A DNA stretch of 58,757 nt from a virus. This document shows, piece after piece, positions 50,100-56,999 of the stretch (its first letter is position 1; every line of letters starts with the position of its first letter). The stretch lies in the IMG/VR virus record IMGVR_UViG_3300046697_000245, positions 1-58,757 of that record; one strand, 5' to 3'. The translations under genes were made by a program, and so were the position numbers. The notes under the pieces are model-generated. The model ran no database searches. It saw only the letters and a program-made list of their open reading frames with translations, and had not been told where the DNA came from.

Positions 50100-50639
50100 T
50101 CACTCCGTTGCTGTGGTCAGTGATTTTAATTCGTAAAAGCGTTCCAAAAAGGCTTGCTCCGCATTTTGAGGAGACATGGGCGTCAGGATGCCGCGCGGCA
50201 GGGGTTCTGTGGGCTGGAGCGCCCAGGGAACCGACGGCTGCATCAGGTCGCGCTGCTCCCAGAGCATTATGTAATCGTCGGCAGCCTTGACCGCCGGCGG
50301 CTCCTCAAGCGGCAGCAGGTTGAATCGATCACAGACAGCGGCCATCACGCGCTGCTCAACCAGCCTGTATTCCGCGCCAAGTTTGCTGAATCTCTTGATG
50401 GGGCGCGGCAGATCAACCAGATAAGCCTCCGCGGCATCGTGGAGCAGGCCCCAGAGAGCAAGCCTCGGCTCTTGAAAGCAATCACTCACGCGCAGGGAGT
50501 GTTCGCCGACGCTGTAAAAGACGCGCACATGGCCGCCGAAGCGGCATTGCAGTGACAGCGCGTGCGCAATGTCCACGATAAATATCTCCTCGGACCGAGG
50601 ATCGATGGGCCAAAACTGCCGCCCGGTGTAAGTCTGCAT
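50100..50639 (-). CDS. HD-domain phosphohydrolase (YfbR-like nucleotidase family)
   Basis: 179 residues from the ATG at 50639, after AAAGG. The pattern IVDIAHALSLQCRFGGHVRV, VGEHSLRV and LWGLLHDAAEAYLVDLPRPI contains the metal-binding H...HD residues of phage HD proteins related to 5'-deoxynucleotidases. The likely role is dephosphorylation of nucleotides to shape the dNTP pool. The C-terminal stretch PWALQPTEPLPRGILTP is encoded by copy 2 of the 53-bp element, so the repeat has been accommodated in frame. Confidence 0.78.
   Translation of the reverse strand: MQTYTGRQFWPIDPRSEEIFIVDIAHALSLQCRFGGHVRVFYSVGEHSLRVSDCFQEPRLALWGLLHDAAEAYLVDLPRPIKRFSKLGAEYRLVEQRVMAAVCDRFNLLPLEEPPAVKAADDYIMLWEQRDLMQPSVPWALQPTEPLPRGILTPMSPQNAEQAFLERFYELKSLTTATE
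50181..50233. repeat. 53-bp two-hairpin (REP-like) element, copy 2
   Basis: One mismatch from the copy at 49653-49705, same orientation, about 530 bp away, within the HD-phosphohydrolase gene. Confidence 0.85.
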
Positions 50640-50649
50640 CCAATCGCCT

Positions 50650-50937
50650 TTACGCTTCATCTTCTGCCTCGCCTTCCCTGATCTCTATTCCCTGTTCCCT
50701 AACCTCTGTTTGCGCCATCAGCGGCGGCGTGCCGTTGATCTCGCGCAGATCCAGCCGCAGGCTTCGCTGGCCCACCAGCTTGGGATCCTTGCAGTCCTTG
50801 TGGCGCACCGACAGCACAGTGTAATGCTCATGCTTGTGAATCGCGCCCTTGCAGGCCTCGCAGCGCAGCCGCCCGTCCATAACTCGCGCCGCGCCGCGCG
50901 CCCGCCGTATCTCGAAGTTCCAGCCAAAGAGGTTCAT
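50650..50937 (-). CDS. small protein with Cys/His cluster (95 aa)
   Basis: The ATG overlaps the methyltransferase stop (ATGA). CEACKGAIHKHEHYTVLSVR near residue 27 may bind zinc. A strand-rich centre follows. The tail REQGIEIREGEAEDEA is encoded by AGGGAAC/AGGGAAT 7-base units, a second heptamer type. The function is unknown. Confidence 0.6.
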   Translation of the reverse strand: MNLFGWNFEIRRARGAARVMDGRLRCEACKGAIHKHEHYTVLSVRHKDCKDPKLVGQRSLRLDLREINGTPPLMAQTEVREQGIEIREGEAEDEA

Positions 50938-52349
50938 CGGTCGTTCGCCTCCAGTGCACAGCCGTCATCTACCTGCTTACATCCGCCGGTTGTCATAGGT
51001 TCCTTGCGCGGCGCTGAGTTGTTTTGTCCAGAAAGTTTCCCAGCGCCGGCGCAAGCCTCTTCTTTCTCCTGGGCGGAGGTGCCCCAAGGTTGATCGGACG
51101 ACAAAACAATAACTTCATTGAACATCGGCGCCGCCGCGCGGATGCGCTTCTCGGCGAGCGCGGCGTAGGGCGGCCATTCGTCTATGCCGATAAAGTTCAT
51201 GCCTTCGAGCATGGCGGCAATGCCTGTCGTGCCCGATCCCATAAGGGCGTCCAGCACGGTTCCGCCGGGGCGCGTAACCAGGCGCACAAGATAGCGCATC
51301 AGGTCCAGCGGCTTGACGGTGGGGTGATTGTTGCCGCGCTCATGGACTCCTCGATTGCGCGGATTGTCGCCGCCGGGGTTTCCGTCCTTTCGAGAACCAT
51401 CCGTTTTTTGGGGGGTAACATCGTAGCAGCCAGCCTCGCGCTCCGCTTTGTCAGCCTTGGCAGTGTAGAAGAAGCGGGCGGCGGTCCCCTTGTCACCGTA
51501 GGAAATCATTGGAGTCCCAGCTGACCGGCTTTCCGCGCCATAAGATGAGCCCGTGTTGCCTTTGTTTTCAGCGCCCGTCTCTCGCTTCACAGTGTTGCTT
51601 CCAGACTGCGACTCCGGAAACCGGCTCACCACTTCCTCGCTGCCGTCGTGGATCACGTTGGCCGGCCAGCGGCCAGAGGGATGCGGCTCTGTCTTGTATT
51701 CGGAGGCATCGGGCGACCCCACAAAAGTACGATCGGGATTGACAGTCTTATTGCTGCTTCCCCACACGCCATCCATCGGCCCCTCAACCCGGCAACCATC
51801 GATGTTCAGTGCCCCGGTGCCGTGCGCCAGCACGTTAGCTGCGACGGTTCCAATCAAAGGCTTCCGCGCCACGCAGATCGGCTCGTGCGCGGGCTTGAGC
51901 GCCGTTCCCCAGCCGGACCAGTGCTTGGCTTCGCCTGGAGTGAATCGTCCAAGTGCGTTCGTATTCGAGGAACCAACGCCCCCGGAAATCCTTGGCCGCT
52001 CCACCCCCGCCGCCTTGTCAATCGCCTTGCTCACGTCCAGCGACTTTGGAAAGCCGCTGCCATAAATCCACATGATCTGATCGCGCACCTCGAATCCGGC
52101 ATCCTCAATGGCGCAGGCCATGCGGTGATAGGTGCGGCTTCCGCCAAAGCTGAGCAGGTATCCACCGGGCCGGAGTACGCGCAGACACTCACGCCACATC
52201 GGGACCGAGTAGGCAATGCCAGTGGAGTCCCACGCCTTGCCCATGAAGCCGAGTTCGTAGGGCGGATCGGTCACGATGGAGTCCACCGACGCCTCCGGCA
52301 GCTCGCGCAACCGCTCCAGCACGTCGCCGATCAGAATAGTTGCTTTCAC
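50934..52349 (-). CDS. DNA adenine- or cytosine-N4 methyltransferase (beta class)
   Basis: The GTG at 52349 is chosen: it overlaps the upstream stop (GTGA) and has AGAGG, while the longer ORF start would translate a heptamer tract. 471 residues. Motif IV TDPPY at 27-31 near the N-terminus and motif I DALMGSGTTGIAAML near 366 give the beta-class order. NNHPTVKPLDLMRYL precedes motif I. The middle (SKAIDKAAGVERP, GWGTALKPAHEPI) is typical of phage orphan methylases. It methylates exocyclic amino groups; no restriction partner is present, so self-protection from host restriction is likely. Confidence 0.88.
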   Translation of the reverse strand: MKATILIGDVLERLRELPEASVDSIVTDPPYELGFMGKAWDSTGIAYSVPMWRECLRVLRPGGYLLSFGGSRTYHRMACAIEDAGFEVRDQIMWIYGSGFPKSLDVSKAIDKAAGVERPRISGGVGSSNTNALGRFTPGEAKHWSGWGTALKPAHEPICVARKPLIGTVAANVLAHGTGALNIDGCRVEGPMDGVWGSSNKTVNPDRTFVGSPDASEYKTEPHPSGRWPANVIHDGSEEVVSRFPESQSGSNTVKRETGAENKGNTGSSYGAESRSAGTPMISYGDKGTAARFFYTAKADKAEREAGCYDVTPQKTDGSRKDGNPGGDNPRNRGVHERGNNHPTVKPLDLMRYLVRLVTRPGGTVLDALMGSGTTGIAAMLEGMNFIGIDEWPPYAALAEKRIRAAAPMFNEVIVLSSDQPWGTSAQEKEEACAGAGKLSGQNNSAPRKEPMTTGGCKQVDDGCALEANDR

Positions 52350-52588
52350 TTGTGAACCTCTGACTGCTGACCGCTGACGGCTGATAGCGGACCATCGTCT
52401 TCCCTCTCCCACCACGTATCGATCATCACGCTGCCCATCCGCTTCTTTTCGCAGTGATCGCCCTCATGGCCGCGGCGCCGCGTGCAAGCCTTGTAAGGCC
52501 ACACCGGCTGACGGTGGCCGCAGAGCGGGCCGGTGGGCTTCGCCGGCTCCTCAGACCACATCGTTGCGTTGCTGGTATTATTGCCCAT
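52346..52588 (-). CDS. small Cys/His protein with heptamer-encoded tail (80 aa)
   Basis: MGNNTSNATMWSEEPAKPTG then PLCGHRQPVWPYKACTRRRG and HEGDHCEKK: a C..H..C..H..C array suggesting a zinc site. The last 12 residues (LSAVSGQQSEVHK) come from a heptamer tract. The stop is coupled to the methyltransferase start. Confidence 0.6.
   Translation of the reverse strand: MGNNTSNATMWSEEPAKPTGPLCGHRQPVWPYKACTRRRGHEGDHCEKKRMGSVMIDTWWEREDDGPLSAVSGQQSEVHK
52360..52390. repeat. heptamer tract at gene junction
   Basis: CTGACTG, CTGACCG, CTGACGG, CTGATAG on the plus strand, just before the methyltransferase start. Confidence 0.85.
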
Positions 52589-53042
52589 CGTTCACCGTTG
52601 GCTGAAAGCGGATCCCTTTCCTCGGCCCTCTCTTGCGCTCGGTGGCGAGTTTGAGCATTTCCAGAATATGCGCCGGCTTGCCGCAATCGCAGACGCGAAC
52701 GAAAACCCCGCCATCCAAACCCTCCTTCGATGAATTGCACTCCACCTGGGTTTTGTCAACCTTGTTGGCCACCGAGATTACTGGGTTGCCCATCCAGATC
52801 GGCCGGGGATCGCGGAGCGGGGCCAGCAGCTCCTCCGCCTCGGCAAGCTCGGTTACATAGATCAGCAGGCCTTCGGGCGGCGCGCCGGCATGTGTGGCAT
52901 CATCGCCGGCCAGCCGTCGATGCAGCTCCGCCTTGTCAGAGACCGCGATGGCGATGTAGCCGGCGATCTGCAGCGCATAGCGTTTGATCGACGCCTGGTT
53001 AAAGTCGGCGCAGTAGATAAGAATCTTTTTCTTCGGTCTCAT
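52578..53042 (-). CDS. unknown alpha/beta protein, receiver-like pattern (154 aa)
   Basis: MRPKKKILIYCADFNQASIK, then IAGYIAIAVSDKAELHRRL and PEGLLIYVTELAEAEELLAP: alternating hydrophobic strands and helices, as in a receiver-type or Rossmann-like fold, but without the usual phospho-acceptor DxD. The C-terminal half has CDCGKPAHILEMLKLATERK. AAGGAA precedes the ATG. The stop overlaps the next gene. A function is not assigned. Confidence 0.6.
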   Translation of the reverse strand: MRPKKKILIYCADFNQASIKRYALQIAGYIAIAVSDKAELHRRLAGDDATHAGAPPEGLLIYVTELAEAEELLAPLRDPRPIWMGNPVISVANKVDKTQVECNSSKEGLDGGVFVRVCDCGKPAHILEMLKLATERKRGPRKGIRFQPTVNDGQ

Positions 53043-53093
53043 GAATTGAGTTCCTTCAGGCTGATCTTGCCGCCGTTTCGGTTAACTCCCATC

Positions 53094-53348
53094 TCAAGCC
53101 GGCTGGTTCCATGCCCGGCGCAGCTGGTAGCCGGCGGCGTCGAGCGCCGCCCCGGGCACGCCCATTGCGAGGGCGAAGCGGGCGAGTTCATCGGCGTCGG
53201 CAAAGGCGGCAATGCGGCCGTCCTCGGTTGAAGCCAGCGCCATGAGCGCCAGCGCATACGAACGGCGCCAGGCGGCCAGAGCAAAGGCAGGGTTGGAGTT
53301 GGCATCATAATCCTCGGTAAAAACCCTTTCGAGTAAAGCGTTGGCCAT
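53094..53348 (-). CDS. small Ala-rich helical protein (84 aa)
   Basis: MANALLERVFTEDYDANSNP followed by alternating Ala-rich helices (WRRSYALALMALASTEDGRI). GGAGAG precedes the ATG, and the gene overlaps its upstream neighbour by 44 bp. No motif is recognised. Confidence 0.6.
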   Translation of the reverse strand: MANALLERVFTEDYDANSNPAFALAAWRRSYALALMALASTEDGRIAAFADADELARFALAMGVPGAALDAAGYQLRRAWNQPA

Positions 53349-53508
53349 GGCGGCGCTCTCCGTAGGCCGCCCAGCGCAACAACGTGGGATCTAGACGGCC
53401 TGTGTCCTGCTTATCGGCGACCCGCTCAGAGAACTTGAGAAAAACTTTGAGCACAACCCAGGCGGCCAATAATAGCACGAATCCGATAAGGAGCACGTAA
53501 CCTGCCAT
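53305..53508 (-). CDS. single-pass membrane protein (67 aa)
   Basis: An N-terminal membrane helix (YVLLIGFVLLLAAWVVLKVFL) is followed by a basic cytoplasmic tail (RRHGQRFTRKGFYRGL). AAGGCGG lies ahead of the ATG. The function is unknown. Confidence 0.65.
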   Translation of the reverse strand: MAGYVLLIGFVLLLAAWVVLKVFLKFSERVADKQDTGRLDPTLLRWAAYGERRHGQRFTRKGFYRGL

Positions 53509-53525
53509 AACAGACCGCCTTGGGG

Positions 53526-53687
53526 TTAGAAAGAGTTAACAGCCATGTGGTCTGTGCTCTTCTTTCTGATTTCAGTGAGTCGCCAGTACAGTCCACACGG
53601 GCTGGTTTCCGGGCCTTCGAGGGTAAAGATCAGAGGCGCGCTCCAGCCCGGCTTGTACACCTCAATGTTAAGTCTCCAACGCATCAT
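53526..53687 (-). CDS. 53-aa small protein
   Basis: MMRWRLNIEVYKPGWSAPLI then TLEGPETSPCGLYWRLTEIR. Beta-rich, with Trp and Tyr. CAAGGAG lies before a double ATG; the second ATG (53684) has better spacing. It is too short for a family call. Confidence 0.6.
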   Translation of the reverse strand: MMRWRLNIEVYKPGWSAPLIFTLEGPETSPCGLYWRLTEIRKKSTDHMAVNSF

Positions 53688-53701
53688 AACTCCTTGGTCG
53701 G

Positions 53702-53719
53702 TGGTCAGTTGTCAGTTGA
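53702..53719. repeat. heptamer tract forming a stop codon
   Basis: GTGGTCAGTTGTCAGTTG on the plus strand; on the minus strand one of its CTGAC/ACTGA phases supplies the TGA of the 82-residue gene. Confidence 0.75.
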
Positions 53720-53953
53720 AGTTTCATGACCTGGGCATCCGTGTTTGTAATCGAATCCCTCGCAAGGTTCGCCGAGCGGTAATTTCTCATGCCCTGCGGC
53801 CAATTCGTCCATTAGTGAATTCTTGAACTCAGCTACAGAAACATAGCGCGTTCCGTCGTTCTTCGTTATACTCTTCAGATTGCGGCGCGTTTCTGCTTCA
53901 GACCAATGCAGCATTCCGCGAACAGAAATACACATATGAGTGGTTGTGCTCAT
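53705..53953 (-). CDS. unknown protein (82 aa)
   Basis: MSTTTHMCISVRGMLHWSEA; the ATG overlaps the DUF5131 stop (ATGA). Contains TKNDGTRYVSVAEFKNSLMD and a Cys/His/Gly end (DYKHGCPGHETSTDN). The last residues and stop lie in a heptamer tract. No family is recognised. Confidence 0.6.
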   Translation of the reverse strand: MSTTTHMCISVRGMLHWSEAETRRNLKSITKNDGTRYVSVAEFKNSLMDELAAGHEKLPLGEPCEGFDYKHGCPGHETSTDN

Positions 53954-55140
53954 CCGCGCACCTCCGGAAAGGCCTTGTGCTCCACGCCGTCAAGCAGCGA
54001 GCCCGCGGCCTTCTTGCCGACTTTGTCCATTGCTTCCGCTTTTCCATCCCACCATTCGCCCTGCTGGCCCCATACACCATCCGGCCGCAAGAAGATGCCA
54101 CCGCCCGTGTATTTATCCCTAACCGGCTCAGACTTCGTCGGGGCCCACTCGCCCCACTGTTTGAAGAAGAAGGCCGTGCCGGCCGCCGCGCACTGATCGC
54201 GCAGACTCCGCGCCCAGTCGGGGTGCATGGGACGCGCTCCGGGGCCGCTCTCGCCGCCAGCGATCACCCAGTCGAGACCACCAGGAGTTTCCCCATTGAA
54301 GTCATGCCAATCCCACCCTGCGTACTGACCGGCTTCTGGTAACCATCGGGCTGGCACATCGACCTTCCATAAATCCAACAACCCCAGCAACGGCTCGCAA
54401 CTCACATACCGCACCGCCGCCGGCGTCTGAAGCAGCAAAGGTACGCGCTCATCCGCAGCAGTCTGATTCTCAGCCGTCACGCCCAGCCAGATGTTGGGAA
54501 GGGGCCAAGGCCGCTCGGAGCTATGGCGCCATTTCTCAGGATCGAGTCCCCCATACCCGCGCAAGGCGTTCACGAAGATAATCTCTCCGAGGCGGTTCCG
54601 TGCGGTAAGAATGTACGCCAGCATCCGCTCTGGCCGCTTGGTCAGCACCTGGAAGATATGCTGCGGGCAAAGCGCCATCACCGCGAAGATACGGTCCAGC
54701 ATCTCATCCGTCACCCACTCGGCGAAGAGGTCCGACTGGTTCTCGACAAAGATTTTGCGCGGCTGTGCGGGATCACGGCCCACCACTTTTCCAGTTTCAG
54801 CGTCATAGAGCGGCCTACCTGGCTTCCACCCCAACGGCTGCAAAAGCACCTTCTCATCCACAAACGCCTCGACCAGATCGCGGCTACGCCGATCATAGGG
54901 CAGGCCGGTGCCGTTTCCCGGCAGGCAGCGGTGGTTATTGGTCTCCGCATAGCAGTGCTCGCAGCCAAGCCAGGGGACGTGTTCGCAGTGCTGGCCCACG
55001 TGGCCGGCCATCTTCTCCGCAATTGAAACCAGCGACGTATAACCTTTGGCGCGGGCGATCTCAGCCGCGTCCGCCTTCACCCTCACCCTGATCGGTGACC
55101 AGGTGCTATCCGTCCATTCAATGCCCGTCTTAGCTCCCAT
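53950..55140 (-). CDS. Gp37/Gp68-type phage protein (DUF5131)
   Basis: 396 residues from the ATG at 55140, after GGAGGG. Starts MGAKTGIEWTDSTWSPIRVR and carries CEHVPWLGCEHCYAETN, the three-cysteine motif of this family, which resembles a radical-SAM iron-sulphur site. Further landmarks are FVENQSDLFAEWV, VLTKRPERM, IWLGVTAENQ, VSCEPLLG and VIAGGESGPGARPMHPDW. The family is common in phages; its reaction is unknown to me. It may modify nucleic acid or nucleotides. Confidence 0.85.
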   Translation of the reverse strand: MGAKTGIEWTDSTWSPIRVRVKADAAEIARAKGYTSLVSIAEKMAGHVGQHCEHVPWLGCEHCYAETNNHRCLPGNGTGLPYDRRSRDLVEAFVDEKVLLQPLGWKPGRPLYDAETGKVVGRDPAQPRKIFVENQSDLFAEWVTDEMLDRIFAVMALCPQHIFQVLTKRPERMLAYILTARNRLGEIIFVNALRGYGGLDPEKWRHSSERPWPLPNIWLGVTAENQTAADERVPLLLQTPAAVRYVSCEPLLGLLDLWKVDVPARWLPEAGQYAGWDWHDFNGETPGGLDWVIAGGESGPGARPMHPDWARSLRDQCAAAGTAFFFKQWGEWAPTKSEPVRDKYTGGGIFLRPDGVWGQQGEWWDGKAEAMDKVGKKAAGSLLDGVEHKAFPEVRG

Positions 55141-55186
55141 CAACTTCCCTCCAACGCCCGCCACAAGAATCCCCTGCGGCCCTCAC

Positions 55187-55202
55187 CCCGGTTATTACCG
55201 GG
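55187..55202. promoter_or_regulatory. perfect inverted repeat in the origin-like region
   Basis: CCCGGT and ACCGGG flank TATT (16 bp), followed by a TATATAAATACCC stretch and GGTAAATACC, itself a short palindrome. It is likely an operator for the leftward DUF5131 gene or an origin element. Confidence 0.5.
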
Positions 55203-55490
55203 TAAATACCTTATATAAATACCCGTAGTAGCAGTAGTTTCCTGTGGATAAGTGGAGATTCAAGCCAAACCGTTTATTGTGAGCAATTTTGACCACCCCC
55301 AGCCTGTGCATCCTTTTGTGGATAGTTTCTGCAAAATTGGAAAACTCCACCTTATCTCCCACGTTGCGGCCATCCTTTCCACACCTTCCACACCCCCCAC
55401 CTATTCCCCCTGTGCATCCTTCGGATAACTCAGTACAAATACACCTATCTCTTACATTATTATAGGTTTTCAATCCCCTGTTTTTCCACA
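55203..55490. other. AT-richer, origin-like region with DnaA boxes (cluster B)
   Basis: This stretch of nearly 300 bp lacks a convincing gene. It holds a perfect DnaA box (TGTGGATAA, 55243-55251), one-mismatch boxes at 55317-55325 (TGTGGATAG) and 55482-55490 (TTTTCCACA), several TTCCACAC words, and an AT-rich patch near 55451-55470. It shares TCCACACCTTCCACA with cluster A. Taken together it looks like a replication origin used with host DnaA. A 107-codon leftward ORF across it has poor composition and was not accepted. Confidence 0.5.
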
Positions 55491-55771
55491 CCCTCCAAGG
55501 CCGACTGCTTTTTCTCAACCCTTATATTCCAGCCGGTTTTAGGGGTCTTCTTGATGGTCAATCCGCTTTGAGATTGCCACCGGGAGACCGTGTTGCGATG
55601 CACTCCCATCCTGCGCGCCGCCACACACTGGTTTCCATTGGCACGAATCAACTCCGCCGCTAGCCACTCCCTGCGCCACATTTCCATGGCGATTTTGTAG
55701 GGGACCTTCCACTCGGTCAGGCGCCACACCACACTGCACAGCTTCTCTGTAATCTCCTCAACCTCGCCCAC
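55460..55771 (-). CDS. Fis-like helix-turn-helix protein (103 aa)
   Basis: The start is taken at GTG 55771 after GGAGG; GTG 55774 and ATG 55831 are in frame. The segment EWLAAELIRANGNQCVAARR followed by MGVHRNTVSRWQSQSGL is a Fis/NtrC-type DNA-binding domain. The C-terminus is basic (KKTPKTGWNIRVEKKQ). It lies directly beside the origin-like region and may bind there. It is a second Fis-type regulator, distinct from the one at 45147. Confidence 0.72.
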   Translation of the reverse strand: MGEVEEITEKLCSVVWRLTEWKVPYKIAMEMWRREWLAAELIRANGNQCVAARRMGVHRNTVSRWQSQSGLTIKKTPKTGWNIRVEKKQSALEGVEKQGIENL

Positions 55772-55875
55772 CACATGCCTCCATGCAGTTATCAGCCTAT
55801 GCGGCCCTGGCCGCCATCCCGAGGCCCTCACAGCGACAATTACTCATCGCCGTGAGGGCTCAGCCTGCCCGCCGG

Positions 55876-56526
55876 CTACTCCTGCTCTTCTTCAGCCACA
55901 ATCACGTCTACAACCTCCGCGGCGGCCGGCAAAGACTCTATCTGCTCGCTATGTCTCGCGGCTAGACGTTGCTGAGCGAGCGCAATGTAGTTTTGGCCGG
56001 CTGGGAGCTCCAGCACGCTCATCGGCGCCTGTATCTTTTGGCCCACCTTCCACCCCGTCACTTTCGGACTGCGCGGCGCGCGCGTCCTGACAGGCTTGAC
56101 GGCCGCTTGCTGTGCGTGGAAGTCGCGCAGCCTGGACGGTGCGCTGGTCTTCATCTTGCTGGCCGTTTTCGCTGGAGTGCTGGCTGGCGATGCGGCCTTT
56201 CTCGCCTTCGCCCAGCGCTTCTTCTGCGCCGCGGCAATGCGCTTGCGGCCCTCCGGCGTAATCTGGCCTCTCTTCGCGGCGGCCGGCGCAACGGGTTTTT
56301 GCTGGGCCTTACCCGCCGGCTTCTTGCCGGACAGCTCTTTGCGCTGTTTAACTGCCGCCTGACGGCTGACCGTCGCCGCCGCCGCCGTCTGTTTCTCGCG
56401 GCTGGGGGGAGGCTCCTGCTCAGTTAACTCGTAGATCAGTTGCGCGGCGGCTTGCAGTTTTTGCCGGCGCTCATTCAGAGCGGCAATCTCCCTCTCCACT
56501 TTTCTGATGAGGCGATAGATGATCAT
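55876..56526 (-). CDS. basic coiled-coil, nucleoid-like protein (216 aa)
   Basis: The N-terminal coiled coil (EREIAALNERRQKLQAAAQL) is followed by a Lys/Ala/Pro-rich linker and a RGQITPEGRKRIAAAQKKRW motif, a short basic box seen in many DNA-associated bacterial proteins. A second part (GWKVGQKIQAPMSVLELPAG) follows, with an acidic end (IVAEEEQE). It may bind DNA non-specifically. The role in the phage is unknown. Confidence 0.6.
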   Translation of the reverse strand: MIIYRLIRKVEREIAALNERRQKLQAAAQLIYELTEQEPPPSREKQTAAAATVSRQAAVKQRKELSGKKPAGKAQQKPVAPAAAKRGQITPEGRKRIAAAQKKRWAKARKAASPASTPAKTASKMKTSAPSRLRDFHAQQAAVKPVRTRAPRSPKVTGWKVGQKIQAPMSVLELPAGQNYIALAQQRLAARHSEQIESLPAAAEVVDVIVAEEEQE

Positions 56527-56552
56527 TCCTTCTCCTTCTGTGTGTGGTTAGA

Positions 56553-56594
56553 CTGTGAACAGCTTCCAGCTGTCAGCTCTCAGTTGACCGCTGC
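56553..56594. repeat. heptamer tract upstream of cold-shock-like gene region
   Basis: AGCTTCC, AGCTGTC, AGCTCTC, AGTTGAC: 7-base steps in the 100-bp gap between genes. Confidence 0.65.
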
Positions 56595-56625
56595 TTCCTG
56601 TTGATTACCGGTTTGCGATTGTGTT

Positions 56626-56964
56626 TCAGTTATAATTCCCCCTTGCCCGGTCCTCCTCGGCCAATGTATCCAGATCGGAGGCGGTTGGCAGACCGGCGAC
56701 CTCCACCTCTTGCGCCCGCCAGGCCCGGCCTTTCTTTGGCGGGTAGACCCTGAAGCGTAGTTGCGCGCCCCTGTGCCACAGGTGCGTGGGCACTTCAGTC
56801 ACCCGCACAAAGATATGTGGCTTCCCCGGGCCTATATAGATAAAGCCAAAGCCGCCATCTTTGATCGTGAGCAGCGTTCCGCTCATCCAGGCGCCCGCTT
56901 CAAAGGGAGGCTTCTTGCCTCCAGGCTCCAGCTTGCCCTCACCGCGCACACCATCGCTTTGCAT
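56626..56964 (-). CDS. divergent cold-shock-domain protein (112 aa)
   Basis: The ATG at 56964 (GGAG with 7-bp spacing) is preferred over 56970. A 26-residue Gly/Lys-rich lead is followed by a CSD-like barrel: GTLLTIKDGGFGFIYIG (RNP1-like GFGFI), HIFVRVTEVPTHLW (RNP2-like) and RAWRAQEVEV. An acidic tail ends the protein. It probably binds single-stranded RNA or DNA. It is quite different from the canonical Csp at 42029. It lies just downstream of groEL. Confidence 0.75.
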   Translation of the reverse strand: MQSDGVRGEGKLEPGGKKPPFEAGAWMSGTLLTIKDGGFGFIYIGPGKPHIFVRVTEVPTHLWHRGAQLRFRVYPPKKGRAWRAQEVEVAGLPTASDLDTLAEEDRARGNYN

Positions 56965-56999
56965 TGTCATTCTCCGTCCTTCGCTTATGTGGTCTGCGC

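Noticed and set aside
55195-55518. 107-codon leftward ORF across the AT-rich region
   Set aside because: Odd Cys/Gly-rich composition and no ribosome site; the DNA is better explained as an origin-like region.
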